47,992 nucleotides of DNA from Chitinophagaceae bacterium (GCA_016703625.1 JADJBP010000005.1:1-47992); one strand, 5' to 3'; positions 1 to 11,353 are shown, counted from the first letter of the stretch. Numbers and translations are program-made. Notes: generated by a model from the letters alone, not told the origin.

Positions 1-3000
1 AAACTGCCCGTTGTTTGGATTAGGGTGTGATGAACAACTGGTTACTCCTTTTTCCGGCAGTTATAGTTATTGCATTTGATAAAGCTGTGCATCCTGTTGC
101 GGCAGTAACTCTTGCAGAGTATTGTCCGAGTTCATCTGCATGAACCCAACAAGCGTTTAAACTGTTTGCACCGGGAACCTAAAATTCCGTTTCTGTACCC
201 AGGAATGGTCACCTTGCCTGCGGAGTAACTGTTGCTGTTAGTGTTGTGTCATGAACGGCTTAAGCACGGTACCCGGGGCACCTGCAATGGAAAAATGGCT
301 GGCTGTGTATTTACGGTAATGGTTACACTTGCACAGGTTGTGGTGTTACAGGCACCTTCTGCCCTTACAAAATAAGTAGTGGTTGCATTCACAGCAACAT
401 TGGAGCGTTGCCCCGGTACCAGCAGTACCACCCACAGGTTGTGCTGTACCATCTCCATGTAGCACCTGCACGGAGTGAACCGCCGGTTACACTTAAAGTA
501 CTGGCCCGGTCCGCACAGCGTTGTAGCCGAAGCATTGGCTGCAGTTGAGCTACGGAAAGAGCGCTGACAATAATGGTTGCGGTAGCCGTTACCACGGGGC
601 ATCCGCCACCGGCTGCAATGGCATAGGTAACCGTGTATGTACCCGGTGTGCTGGTACCCAGTGTTACATCACCTGTGGCAGCATTGATGGATAAACCGGC
701 AGTTGAACTGTAACACCACCAGCCGCACCTGTACGGGTAACCGTAGCGGTACCGGCATTCTGGCAATACGGTGAACCGGCATAACTGATGGTTGCTGCGG
801 GCAGGTTAGTTATTGTTATAGAAGTTGTGGCCGTAACAACGGGGCATCCGCTACCGGCCGCAATGGTATAGGTAACGGTGTATGTACCCGGCGTGCTGGT
901 ACCCAGAGTTACATCGCCGGTGGCTGCATTGATAGACAATCCGGCCCCAGAACTGTACACACCGCCAGCCGTACCTGTACGGGTAACCGAAGCGGTACCT
1001 GCATTGGAGCAATACGGCGATCCTGCATAGCTGATGGTGGCCGCCGGCAATGCCGTAATAGTGATGGAGGCAGTTGTTGTAAACGTTGCACCTCCGCCGG
1101 CAGCAATGGTATAGGTAACGGTATAAGTACCCGGTGTACTGGTACCCAGGGTAACAGCGCCTGTAGTTGAATTAATGGTTAACCTGGCCGTTGATGAATA
1201 GGTTCCGCCAGCTGTACCTGTACGGGTAACAGCAGCTGTACCTGCATTGGAGCAATATGGCGAACCGGTATAGCTGATGGTTGCAGCCGAAGCAGCAGTA
1301 ACGGTAATGGTAGTTGTGGTAAAAGTTATTCCACAACTCCACCTGCCGGAATGGTATAGGTAACGGAATAAGTACCCGGTGTACTTGTTCCCAAAGTAAC
1401 AGCGCCTGTTGTGGCATTAATACTGAGCCCTGCGGGAGCAGCGGAATAAGTACCACCCGCAGTACCCATTTGTGTAACGGCCGCAGTACCTGCATTGGAG
1501 CAATATGGCGAACCGTTATAAATAATGGACATGTTAGGGCGCAGGTGTAATGGTAATGGCAGCAGTGGTAGAAAATGCCGGGCATCCTCCAGCTGCAGCA
1601 ATGGTATAAGTAACGGTATAAGTACCTGGTGTGCTGGTGTTGGGTGTTACGGTACCTGTTGAAGCATTAATGGTTAACCCTGCAGGAGCTGCAGAATAAG
1701 TTCCTCCCGCTGTACCGGTGCGTGTAACCGGTGCTGTTGCTGTTGTGCTGCAATAGGGTGATCCGTGTATATAATAGTAGCGGCAGGACATGGACAATTT
1801 ACCTGAAAGTATGGGTAACTGAAGAAGTTACTTCCGCATCCAGCAGGATATAATATTCCACACCGGCTGTTAATGTACCCATACTGGCTGTTGTAGGGCT
1901 GAATATATCCAAAATACAGTTCCAGCCTGTGGAATTACATCCACCTGAAGCCGCCCCTGATAAAATAATCTATAAATCCGGTACTTGAAGTTGAGGTAAC
2001 CTGTAAAGAATAAACTCCGGTAATACCCGGCGTAAAACTATAAATTTTTTCATTCCCGGGAGTGCTGAATCCACAACTGCCCGGGCTCCAAATCCCCGAT
2101 CCGGTTAAAGTTGCAGTAGAGGAACGGTACATGCAATTGTGGTAATAGCAGTGCAAGGGTCAGTACAATTCGAGACTGTTATGCCTGTTGTAGTGGTATA
2201 AACCGGGCATCCACCCGAAGCCGGAACAGTGTAAGTAACTGTATATGTCCGCGGTGTACTTGTTCCCAATGTTACATCACCGGTTGCCGCATTAATGGTT
2301 AATCCTGCCGGTATTGCTGAATAGGAACCGCCTGCTGTACCTGTTCGTGTAACCGTTGCCGTTCCTGCTACATGGTGCAATAAGGCGAACCGGTATAGGC
2401 AATGGTTGCAGCCGGTGCCGGGGTTACGGTGATGGATACAATATTTGAAAAGGCTGAAACAGGGCCTGCTGAACAGGTTACCCTAAGCCTGTAATAAGTG
2501 GTTGAGGTAATAACACCTGTGGCTGCTGTGGCAGGATTGGTCTGCCCGGCAAGATCATTGATATCGGTTACAAAATTATCGCTGGAATATTGCCACCGGT
2601 AACTGAATCCAAAGCCGGTGGAATAGCCGGTTGCTGTAATAGTGCCGGATCCTGTACCGCAGAATGGTCCGGCTACTGTGTTGGCGGTTCCTCCAACAGG
2701 AGATGAACAGGCCGGCGGCGAGAATTCGTATGCCCCTGCGTCGGGATTTGCGCTGCGTACCTGGTCAAGTATATCATCTGTAATACCACCCACAACTGAC
2801 GTACCCATTATAGTGCCATCAACCAGGAAATTTGTTGGCGTAAATTTCCTGTACCCGGCTCACAAACAGCGGGTCCTGGGAAACTGAATTCAGGTCCTTG
2901 CCGGTTACCTGCCAGTCAATAAGTGTATTATAGTTTGTGCTGCCAACCTGGGCAAAGGTTTGTGTACCCCCCGGGGCATTTAAATAAGAAACATTATAGT

Positions 3001-5969
3001 CGGAAATGAAAGGGGCGCTGGTTGCAGAAACATCATAGATCCGCTTTACGCCGGTGCCGCCACGGGTTACAATAAAAATATTGTTCCGCATATCTATTCC
3101 GTTCTGAACCGTAGTGTTTGACAGGTTGATCGCATTGGTATTGGATGTGCCTGCCCCGGTTGCATTGTTAAGCACAATGGTATTGTGATAAATATTAACC
3201 GGTCCTGTTACTGAATTATTCTGGATACCGTATTGGGCGCCGTCATTGTTCATACCATAAATGAGATTGTTTTGTATGGTGCCCGATGTTGGCGCAGTTG
3301 TAGTACCACTCATGTGCACTCCCCTGCTGATGGTTGGTGTACCGGGCATGTTTACGTGCAGATCGTAGATCCGGTTCTTCTCCAGTAAAAAAGTCAGCGA
3401 TCCCGCCGGCACAGTAATACCGGCCGGTGTAACTGCGTCGCTGCCGGAGTTGCTTCGTAATGGCCTGCGGATCGTGTTTTTGGAAACCAGGCCCGGTTGG
3501 TATAGGACAGGTAAACACCAAAGCCATACCAGTCAAGTACATTATTATTGATGACCGAAATGCGGGTTAATGGTTGTGTCCAGTGAACGCCGGATAGCTG
3601 TATGGCAGAATAGCCCCCGCTTACCGTGTTGTTTTCAATAATTACACTGTCTGAAAGTGAGCCATCCAGTAACCAGTTGGCACCGGATATGATGATGCCA
3701 AATGCAGAAGAGGTTGAATTGGTCAGTGATACATTTACGATATTATTCCGGATGACCAGTTTTGATGCCCCGTTGGTAATATGAATACCCCTGCCTTGTG
3801 TGAGGTGCAGGCTGGTTACCCTGAGGTTTTCAACGATCATATGAGTTACCCCATTCAGTTGTAATATATGATCACTGGTTGCTACAGTTGGGTTAAACTC
3901 CAGTATTTGATTGTTGCCATTTAAAGTAACCGTGTTAACCGGGCTTGTGCCGGGTATCGCATTAAATACAACCTGCTCAAAATAAGACCCATTCATTACC
4001 GTTATGTTAACCGGGGAACACACACCATGTTGTGACAGTGCATTGGCAATATTTTGAAATGTTTGAAAATTAGTGGCAGAAGCAGGGGCTGCAACATTGA
4101 TGGTAAATGCCCCTTCAAAACCCCTGCGGAAACCATTGTATGTATACGAATCATTTGCCGGGTTGCTGTCGGCCCGCCGTTAGGATTGGATGAAGTTGCA
4201 GAAAAATTATACATATTGGACCCGGTAACCGGCACTGTACCTAAAGTTACGATGGTAGATAACCCGGGAGGCAGTGATGGCCCCGTCCAGTTAACCGGCG
4301 TTTGCGGTACCCCATTAACAGCCCAGTCGATGGTAACACTGTTCAGCGGGTTGCCGCCGGCATTGGTCAGTTCAAACTGCACATCCAGCGTATTGGCACA
4401 ATGTGGTATTGGCGGTAAAATAAAACCGGTCATGGCCGCATCGCCGTTTGGCGGAGAAAACTCATAAGCGCCGGGGTCCGGCGCAGCACCCCTTGCAGCG
4501 CCTGTAATGTCAGTGGTAATACCGGTGCCGGTTACCGCCTGGTTGTTTATTACAGCTGATCTTGGTACGGGGTTTACAACCGACACAAAGAATGGATCTG
4601 TATCAAAACTGGCTGCGTCCTGGGTGCTGGCAGTTCGCCAGGCACTCAGCGTTGCATAAGCAGTAGCACCTCTCATGGCCACATTGCCACCCGGCACCCA
4701 AAAAACATTGTAATTGCTGTTGATGGCAGTGGTAACAACGCTGGTTGATGCGAGTTCGATAGCCGATCTTGTGCTGCTGGTAGTTTGGGTAATACTGAAA
4801 ATATTATTTCTCAGTATTGAACCTGTATTGCTTAATTCTTCCCTGAATCCCCTTAAGCTACCGGTAGTGGCAGTTGCATTATCAAAAGATATGGTATTGA
4901 AATAAATTTCCGGGGCGGTTGCACCTGTCCTGACCCTGATGCCTTCTATGTTACCTGTTGTTGAACGGATATCGTAGATGAGGTTGTTATATACTTTATG
5001 CCCAGTACCGTTAAACAGGTAAATACCAACCAGGCTTCCGGTTGTTTGCGACATCCTGATAAAGTTGCCAAAGATGCGCCCATTGATATTGGCAGCCTGT
5101 GCCAGTTGTATAGCATTTGTTGAGGCCGTGCTGCCCGCACTTTTATCAAAATGATTGGCGCTGACAACTGCACCATTGGTTTCCCTCAGGTAAACACCAT
5201 TGGAATTAAAATCATTGAAATTATTATTGCTGATCACAATATTGGTTGCAAGCGGGGAAGCAAGCCCGACTACAGAGGCCCCATAACCACCGCCTGTAAC
5301 TGTGTTGCCTGTAATATTTATAAGATCAAATGTACCACCGGGGTAAGAATACCTGAAGGTGTTCCATTTGCAACAAAAGCACCCTAAAAGTGTGCTGGTA
5401 GCCGCTCCCATATTCACCACACAATTACTGATGGTGATATTGTTCCCGGAATTCAGGATATGTACCCCGATAAAACCGGTAGAGCCGGGGAACATATCAA
5501 TATGTAAATTATTTACGGTAAAATACTGAAGACCGATAAGCCGGATAATGTGCCGGTTTGGGTTTGACCCGGTTTGGATAATGGCAGTATCGGAAGTGAT
5601 GGTTTCCCCGTTTCCCTCAATGGTTACTGTTGCACCGGCGCCAATGCCCGAAATATTTTGAAAGATCACCTGCTCATTATACGGACCCGATCCGGCAACT
5701 ACCGTAGCGGTAACATTACCGGTAACTCCCGTAGCGGTAAGTGCAGTGGAAAAATCTGCAAAGCTGTTAAAATTTGTTCCGCCTGTTGCAATGGCTTTAT
5801 TAATGGTATATGCACCCGTTAAGGAATTGTTGCCATTACCGGCAAAAGATGTTTGTGCCGAAAGAGTATGTGAAAAAAATAAACTGATAAATCCGATCAA
5901 AAAATAGCGGATTCTTTTCCGGTTAACATTATTAATACTAAAATTAAAAGGTAGATTTTTTGACTTCAT
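1..5969 (-). CDS. Giant secreted beta-helix / Ig-like repeat protein, partial and frame-disrupted
   Basis: Starts at 5969 with a signal peptide ending near HTLSAQ, so the product is exported. Residues about 40-500 are rich in N-x-I/V turns typical of right-handed parallel beta-helices (for example around VYNNLIYDIRSTTGN). Two AYEFSPP boundaries follow, then a second helix domain (about 3400-4020), a pre-peptidase-like beta domain (about 1800-2150) and Ig-like repeats. The C-terminus, where a T9SS sorting domain would be expected, lies outside the window. The frame is broken repeatedly: near 4165, near 3400-3500, near 2850, near 2375 and several times below 2200, plus a compensating pair around 5350-5390. 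Translation on both sides of each break continues the same domain, so I treat it as one gene with sequencing errors or recent decay. Role inferred: cell-surface or secreted adhesin-like protein. Confidence 0.75.
545..2400 (-). repeat. Six Ig-like repeat units of about 250 bp inside the giant gene
   Basis: On the minus strand a unit beginning SPYCxNAGTAxVTRTGTAGG and continuing to a TLGTSTPGTYTVTYTI strand recurs. On the plus strand its SPYC codons fall near 754, 1009, 1251, 1499, 1749 and 2375. The first five are spaced 242-255 bp; the sixth is separated by an inserted pre-peptidase-like domain. Copies are very similar at DNA level, which favours recombination and mis-assembly. Confidence 0.85.
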
Positions 5970-6280
5970 GATCAGGAGTATTATTGTTTAAAGAGTGGCA
6001 GCAATCAGTAAAAATTATTTCCATTACAGCATGATCATAGTGTACTTTTTGCTGTTTTAAGAGTAGGTAATTTAATATTTATTTCCCAAAAGTCAGCCAA
6101 AAATCCTAACTGCATTGGATTGTATTAAACGGATATCTCTTAAATAATTTATCAATTACAAAGGGACCGGTCAATAGCCAGTAGAACAAGGGCTTAGAAA
6201 TAAAGAAAGAGTTTGTTTTTAATATGTTTACCGGTTATTCGCCGGGATCGTATTTTTTAAACAGAGATGGTAATACAAAT
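5970..6280. other. Non-coding gap upstream of the giant gene
   Basis: AT-rich stretch between the start of the secreted protein and the tRNA terminator. I see no credible ORF and no clean TAnnTTTG box facing the giant gene; its promoter presumably lies here but I cannot place it. Confidence 0.4.
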
Positions 6281-6311
6281 AAAAAAACCCCGACAGTACT
6301 GTCAGGGTTTT
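6281..6311 (-). terminator. Intrinsic terminator after tRNA-Phe
   Basis: On the minus strand a near-perfect hairpin (AAACCCTGACAG pairing with CTGTCGGGGTTT) is followed by a T run, immediately 3' of the tRNA. The A-rich opposite flank means it may also work for plus-strand transcripts. Confidence 0.85.
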
Positions 6312-6312
6312 G

Positions 6313-6385
6313 TGGTGTGGGGCGGGATTGAACCGCCGACACAAGGATTTTCAGTCCTTTGCTCTACCAACTGAGCTACCGCACC
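6313..6385 (-). tRNA. tRNA-Phe (GAA)
   Basis: Reading the minus strand gives a 73-nt cloverleaf: D arm TAGCTCAGTTGGTAGAGC, anticodon stem AAGGA/TCCTT around loop CTGAAAA (anticodon GAA), and T arm GGCGG-TTCAATC-CCGCC. The acceptor stem GGTGCGG pairs with CCACACC except for one C-A mismatch at pair 5-68. CCA is not encoded. The mismatch may be a base error, since GGTGTGG would pair fully. Confidence 0.93.
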
Positions 6386-6684
6386 TCTAAGATCATCGAA
6401 CCTGCCTACCGGCAGGCAGGCAAAGAACAAAGAATGTTGAATGTCGATTTCGGGCAGCAAAAATAGGGAAAATACCTGCTTAAAAAGCTAAAAAGAGAAA
6501 ATTATTCAATTTTCAATTGGCTGTACGTTTGCAAATTGCCAATTTGGGAGTGGAAACCTTGTTATTTGGTTATTGAGAATTGAGCATTGGTTATTGAGAA
6601 TTTGCCCGGGTACTCTACTAAAATGTTCAATAATCAATATTCAACAATCAATGTTCAATAGCATTTTGCTCCGCAAGGGCTTTA
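6386..6684. other. AT-rich non-coding spacer with degenerate TTCAATAATCAA-type repeats
   Basis: Contains a GC-rich palindrome (6401-6420), a repeated GGTTATTGAGAATT motif (about 6567-6602) and a run of related ATGTTCAATAATCAATATTC words (6623-6660). No ORF. Lies between the tRNA and the 3' end of recQ. Confidence 0.5.
6401..6420. repeat. GC-rich palindrome CCTGCCTACCGGCAGGCAGG
   Basis: Near-perfect inverted repeat. A sibling copy is at 45849-45868 and a longer stem-loop relative (TTGCCTACCG...CGAAGGCAGG) at 47955-47984, so this is a dispersed extragenic palindrome family. Confidence 0.7.
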
Positions 6685-8949
6685 TCAGTTCCCGTACTCA
6701 CACAAAAACTTGATCCGCATCAGCTTTAACTGTTCCCAGTTAAAATTACTGTCGGCAAGCTCTTCCTGTGCAACCTGTAGGGAGGAGGTTTCACAGCTTT
6801 TAAAATAATCCATGATCTCATCCTGCTCATATTCATCCACCATTTCATTGATGGCATAATCCAGGTTTAATTTGGTGCCGCTGGCCACAATGGTCTCCAT
6901 TTCTTCCAGCAACTCATCTATTTTGAGGTCCCTGGTCCTGGCTACCGTTTCCAGCGGGATCTTTTTATCTACGTTCTGAATGATGAATATCTTATTGTTA
7001 TTCCGGTTTACCACGCTTTTCATTACAAAATCATCCGGCCGCACAATATCATTTTCTTCCACATACCTGGTGATCACTTCTAAAAAGGGTTTGCCATAAC
7101 GAAGGGCTTTTCCTTTGCTTACACCGCTGATCTTTTCCAGTTCTGCCATCGTGGTGGGAAACATAGTGGCCATATCTTCCAGGCTGTTTTCCAAAAAGAT
7201 AACAAAGGGCGGCAGTTTTTTTTCTTTGGCCACTTTTTTACGGAGGTCTTTCAGCAATAACACCAGTTGCTCATCGGCAGCAGCGGTATCACCTGCTGAC
7301 TGTTCTCCTTCTTCATCGTCGGCATAGGCCTCTTCAAATAAATTATTTAAAACGATTGTAAATGATGCCGGCTTCTTTAAGAATGCGGTTCCTTTTTTGG
7401 TGATCTTTAAAAGGCCATACTCTACAATATCCTTTTCGATCAGCCCTGCCAGTAACATCTGCCGTATCAGGCTGTTCCAGAAATGCGGTTCTTTGTCGTT
7501 GCCGCTGGCAAAAACATCCAGTTCTTCGTGCCGGTACATTTTTACCTGGGGTGTAGCCTTTCCCGTAAGTATGAGTAATGTATATTCCACCGGGAACTGC
7601 TCACCCAATGCCTTAATGATCTTTAAAACAATGACCGCACTGTCCTTTGCTTCAATTTTTTCTTTGGGCTGCAAACAATTGTCGCAATGGCCACAGCTTT
7701 TTTTATCATCATAGTGTTCGCCAAAATAATGCAGCAATATCGTACGCGGGCACACACTGCTTTCGGCATAGGCGACCGTTTCGTTGATCAGCTGTGCTCC
7801 CACTTCACGTTCACTGAGTGGCTTGTCTCTCATCAGGTGCTCCAGCTTGGCCACATCTTTATGTGAATAATAAAGTATACATTTACCTTCCATGCCATCC
7901 CTGCCGCCACGGCCGGTTTCCTGGTAATAATTTTCAATTGATTTGGGGATATTGTAATGGATGACAAAGCGGATGTCAGGCTTATCGATCCCCATGCCAA
8001 AGGCAATGGTAGCCACAATTACATCCACATCTTCATTCAGGAACTGGTCCTGCCTGTCTGATCTCAGTTTGCCATCGAGCCCGGCATGGTATGCCACAGC
8101 TTTGATGCCGTTGGCCACCAGCATTTTGGCCAGTTCCTCTGTTGTCTTCCGGTTGAGGGTATAAATGATGCCGCTTTTATTTTTGTGCAGCTGGATAAAA
8201 CGCACAATACTTTTATTGGTCTGTTCCAGGTTTATTTTAGGCTGGATCTCGTAATATAAATTGGGCCGGTTAAAGGAAGATATGAAGATTTTGGGTTTCC
8301 GCAAACCCAGGTTCTTCACAATATCACTCTGTACTTTTGGAGTTGCTGTAGCCGTTAGTGCGATCACGGGGATGGTTTCATCGATCAGGTCCATCATCTC
8401 CCGCAACCTCCTGTATTCGGGCCTGAAATCGTGGCCCCACTCCGAAATACAGTGTGCTTCATCAACCGCAAAAAAAGAAATTTTCAATCCTTTGAAAAAG
8501 GCAATGTTTTCTTCCTTGGTCATGGTTTCAGGTGCCACATACAGCATCTTGGTTTTACCCGAGGTCAGATCATCCTTTACAATTTTTTGCTGGCCCTTAT
8601 TCAATGAGCTGTTTAAAAAATGGGCCACATCATCCTTGCTGCTGTAGCTGCGCACCAGGTCAACCTGGTTTTTCATCAATGCAATTAAGGGCGATACAAT
8701 AATGGCCACGCCATCGCTGATGATGGCAGGCAACTGGTAGCATAAACTTTTACCGCCGCCGGTGGGCATGATCACAAAAGTATCATTGCCGCCAAGGAGG
8801 CTTTCAATAATTTCTTCCTGGGGCCCTTTAAAACCATCAAAACCAAATTGATGCTGAAGCTGGGCAGTTAGATCCGGTTGATTTTTCAGTAATGATTTTA
8901 CAGCCTGTTTAGGTTTTGTCTCTTTGCCATTGGATTTTGTCTTTGCCAT
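6685..8949 (-). CDS. recQ: ATP-dependent DNA helicase RecQ
   Basis: A 754-residue superfamily 2 helicase that unwinds DNA 3'-5' in recombination and replication-fork repair. Visible motifs: Walker A MPTGGGKSLCYQLPA, DEAH box VDEAHCISEWGHDFRPEY, motif V/VI region FGMGIDKPDIR...YYQETGRGGRDG. The RecQ zinc-binding cysteines end in CGHCDNC. A winged-helix RQC region and an HRDC domain (about residues 580-650, LPPFVIF...GKALRYG) follow. It is longer than E. coli RecQ (about 610); the last 100 or so residues form an acidic helical extension common in Bacteroidota homologues. The frame is intact. It stands alone between the tRNA spacer and the divergent kdsD gene. Confidence 0.97.
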   Translation of the reverse strand: MAKTKSNGKETKPKQAVKSLLKNQPDLTAQLQHQFGFDGFKGPQEEIIESLLGGNDTFVIMPTGGGKSLCYQLPAIISDGVAIIVSPLIALMKNQVDLVRSYSSKDDVAHFLNSSLNKGQQKIVKDDLTSGKTKMLYVAPETMTKEENIAFFKGLKISFFAVDEAHCISEWGHDFRPEYRRLREMMDLIDETIPVIALTATATPKVQSDIVKNLGLRKPKIFISSFNRPNLYYEIQPKINLEQTNKSIVRFIQLHKNKSGIIYTLNRKTTEELAKMLVANGIKAVAYHAGLDGKLRSDRQDQFLNEDVDVIVATIAFGMGIDKPDIRFVIHYNIPKSIENYYQETGRGGRDGMEGKCILYYSHKDVAKLEHLMRDKPLSEREVGAQLINETVAYAESSVCPRTILLHYFGEHYDDKKSCGHCDNCLQPKEKIEAKDSAVIVLKIIKALGEQFPVEYTLLILTGKATPQVKMYRHEELDVFASGNDKEPHFWNSLIRQMLLAGLIEKDIVEYGLLKITKKGTAFLKKPASFTIVLNNLFEEAYADDEEGEQSAGDTAAADEQLVLLLKDLRKKVAKEKKLPPFVIFLENSLEDMATMFPTTMAELEKISGVSKGKALRYGKPFLEVITRYVEENDIVRPDDFVMKSVVNRNNNKIFIIQNVDKKIPLETVARTRDLKIDELLEEMETIVASGTKLNLDYAINEMVDEYEQDEIMDYFKSCETSSLQVAQEELADSNFNWEQLKLMRIKFLCEYGN

Positions 8950-9184
8950 AATGTTGCCTTCCTGAGTATTTGATCTTGTATCAGCATTAATAATTTTACA
9001 GGTTTTTTAAGGGCAGCGAAGTTAATTCAAAAACGCTGCAAAATCAAACCCAATATGAATCAACCGTTTTTGAACTGCCGTTGATTTAATCATTTAAGTT
9101 AATCAAATTAAATCAACCTGCAAAAAAGGAACCCGAAATAATATTAACCATAATAGAGTAGTTATTCTACTACAACAGCTGTTC

Positions 9185-9215
9185 TTTGCATTATGAATGA
9201 TTTGAAGTAGGTTTG
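9185..9215 (+). promoter_or_regulatory. Bacteroidota-type promoter for kdsD-manC
   Basis: TTTG at 9185-9188, a 19-nt spacer and TAGGTTTG at 9208-9215 match the Bacteroidota -33/-7 consensus. The predicted transcription start (about 9221) would be only a few bases before the ATG at 9226, implying a leaderless or near-leaderless message. Confidence 0.55.
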
Positions 9216-9225
9216 CGGCATTAAG

Positions 9226-10191
9226 ATGAATACTGACAAAATAATAACCATTGCCCTGCGTACTGTTGAGCTGGAAACCAGTTCGGTTAACGGGTTAAAG
9301 CAGTTCATTGATACGCATTTTGTAAAGGCTGTAAAAACAATAGCAGCAAGCAGGGGAAGATTGATCGTAAGCGGGATCGGGAAAAGTGCCATCATTGCCC
9401 AGAAAATTGTTGCCACCCTCAACAGTACCGGCACGCCCGCGGTTTTCATGCATGCTGCCGATGCCATTCATGGCGACCTGGGGATGATACAGTCCGATGA
9501 TATTATCCTGGTGATCAGTAAAAGCGGAAACAGTCCCGAAATAAAAGTGCTGGCCCCCCTGGTAAAAAACTTCGGGAACACATTGATCGGCATGGTTGGT
9601 AATATGCAATCGTTCCTGGCGCTCAACAGCGATATCGTTTTAAATACAACTGTTGACCAGGAGGCATGCCCCATAAACCTGGCGCCTACCAGCAGCACTA
9701 CCGTACAAATGGTAATGGGCGATGCACTGGCAGTTTGCCTGATGGAACTGAAAGGGTTTAACAGCAGCGACTTTGCAAAATACCATCCCGGCGGTACACT
9801 GGGAAAAAAATTATATCTCCGGGTTGCCGAAATTGCGGCCCAGAATGCGAAGCCCTTTATTTTACCAACAGCATCCATCAAAGAGGTGATCGTTGTTATG
9901 ACGCAAAGCAGGCTCGGCGCTGCCGTAGTGGTTAATGAAGCAGAAAATATTCTCGGTATCATTACCGATGGTGACCTGAGAAGAATGCTGGAAAAGACAG
10001 CAAATTTTGAGAACCTCTGTGCAAAGGATATCATGAGCAGTGATCCGAAAACGATCGCATCAGATGTATTGGCGGTAAATGCCCTGGAGGAAATGCGTAC
10101 GAAAAATATAAGTCAGTTAATAGTTGATAATAACGGTACCTATGGAGGTATCATTCATTTACACGATCTGGTAAAAGAAGGGATCATATAA
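9226..10191 (+). CDS. kdsD: D-arabinose 5-phosphate isomerase, KpsF/GutQ family
   Basis: Interconverts ribulose 5-phosphate and arabinose 5-phosphate, the entry step to Kdo for lipopolysaccharide. The 321-residue protein has an N-terminal SIS domain (about 30-170) with SGIGKSAIIAQKIVATLNST, the ISKSGNSPE phosphate-sugar loop and HAADAIHGDLG. Two CBS domains follow (about 195-320; ITDGDLRRML marks the first). Length and order match the full KdsD form rather than the SIS-only variants. manC begins 7 bp downstream, so the two are probably co-transcribed for envelope sugar synthesis. Start supported by the usual family N-terminus. Confidence 0.93.
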   Translation: MNTDKIITIALRTVELETSSVNGLKQFIDTHFVKAVKTIAASRGRLIVSGIGKSAIIAQKIVATLNSTGTPAVFMHAADAIHGDLGMIQSDDIILVISKSGNSPEIKVLAPLVKNFGNTLIGMVGNMQSFLALNSDIVLNTTVDQEACPINLAPTSSTTVQMVMGDALAVCLMELKGFNSSDFAKYHPGGTLGKKLYLRVAEIAAQNAKPFILPTASIKEVIVVMTQSRLGAAVVVNEAENILGIITDGDLRRMLEKTANFENLCAKDIMSSDPKTIASDVLAVNALEEMRTKNISQLIVDNNGTYGGIIHLHDLVKEGII

Positions 10192-10198
10192 TTACAAC

Positions 10199-11281
10199 AT
10201 GAACAAAAATAATTACGTAGCAATCATGGCCGGCGGTATCGGAAGCAGGTTTTGGCCCATCAGCCGCACGGATTACCCCAAACAGTTCCTGGATATTTTA
10301 AATACCGGCCGCACATTGATACAGGCAACCTTTGACCGGTTTGCAAAATTTATACCGGCAGAGAATATTTATATTATCACATTTGAACAGTATAAGGATA
10401 TTGTTGCCAAACAGATCCCTGAACTGCCGGTAGAAAATATCCTGTGTGAACCTTCCCGTAAAAACACAGCACCATGTGTTGCTTATATTTCGTACAAACT
10501 GCATCAAAAAAATGCCAATGCCAACCTGATCTGTGCGCCGGCCGACCATATCATCAGCGACCAGGATGGGTTTGAAAAAGTTTGTAAGGATGCCTTACAG
10601 TTTACGGCCCATATAAAAGGCCTGTTAACCCTGGGCATAAAACCCACACACCCAAATACGGGCTATGGTTATATACAATACGAACAGCATGCGGTAAGCG
10701 ACAATGTATATAAAGTAAAAACATTTACCGAAAAGCCTGATAAGGAACTGGCAAAAACCTTTATTGCCAGCGGCGATTTTTTATGGAACGCCGGCATTTT
10801 TGTATGGCAGGTAAAAAATATCATCAAAGCATTTGAGAAACACCTGCCCGAACAGGCTGAAGTATTTGAAGCCGAAAAACAGCATTTCAATACAAAGAAA
10901 GAAAAGGGTGCCACCGAACGGATCTACCCGCTGTGTGTTAACATATCCATTGATTATGGCGTAATGGAAAAAGCCGATAATGTATATATTATACCATCAT
11001 CATTTGGCTGGAGCGACCTGGGTACCTGGTCGAGTGTTTATGAAAACCTGGAAAAGGATTACCTGGGCAATGCAGTTGCCGGTGAACATGTAATGGTGAT
11101 CGATGCCACCAACAATGTGATACATGCAGATAATAAAAAACTGGTGCTGTTACAGGGGCTCGATGATTTTGTGGTGGTGGATACCCAGGATGTGTTACTC
11201 ATCTGTAAAAAAGAGAAAGAACAGGAAATAAAAGAATACGTTGCAGAAATAAAAAGGAACAAAGGGGATAAGTACCTGTAA
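10199..11281 (+). CDS. manC: Mannose-1-phosphate guanylyltransferase
   Basis: Makes GDP-mannose from mannose 1-phosphate and GTP, precursor of GDP-fucose and surface glycans. The 360-residue protein begins with the nucleotidyltransferase signature MAGGIGSRFWPISRTDYPKQ and contains the family motifs FTEKPD (near 180), FLWNAGIFVW and YGVMEKAD...WSDLGTW. It lacks the C-terminal phosphomannose isomerase domain of bifunctional enzymes, as usual in Bacteroidota. Directly follows kdsD. Confidence 0.94.
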   Translation: MNKNNYVAIMAGGIGSRFWPISRTDYPKQFLDILNTGRTLIQATFDRFAKFIPAENIYIITFEQYKDIVAKQIPELPVENILCEPSRKNTAPCVAYISYKLHQKNANANLICAPADHIISDQDGFEKVCKDALQFTAHIKGLLTLGIKPTHPNTGYGYIQYEQHAVSDNVYKVKTFTEKPDKELAKTFIASGDFLWNAGIFVWQVKNIIKAFEKHLPEQAEVFEAEKQHFNTKKEKGATERIYPLCVNISIDYGVMEKADNVYIIPSSFGWSDLGTWSSVYENLEKDYLGNAVAGEHVMVIDATNNVIHADNKKLVLLQGLDDFVVVDTQDVLLICKKEKEQEIKEYVAEIKRNKGDKYL

Positions 11282-11335
11282 TTTAAAGGTTCTTTGCGAA
11301 GGGTATATGTATAAATGTGTAACATGCCTTCAACA

Positions 11336-11353
11336 TCCCGATAGCTATCGGGA
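11336..11353. repeat. Palindrome TCCCGATAGCTATCGGGA
   Basis: Perfect 18-bp palindrome in the spacer after manC. Identical copy at 46961-46978 and a one-base variant at 38999-39016, always intergenic. Confidence 0.8.

Noticed and set aside
6567..6660. Possible CRISPR-like array in the AT-rich repeats
   Set aside because: Units are degenerate, of unequal spacing and without unique spacers; ordinary Bacteroidota extragenic repeats.
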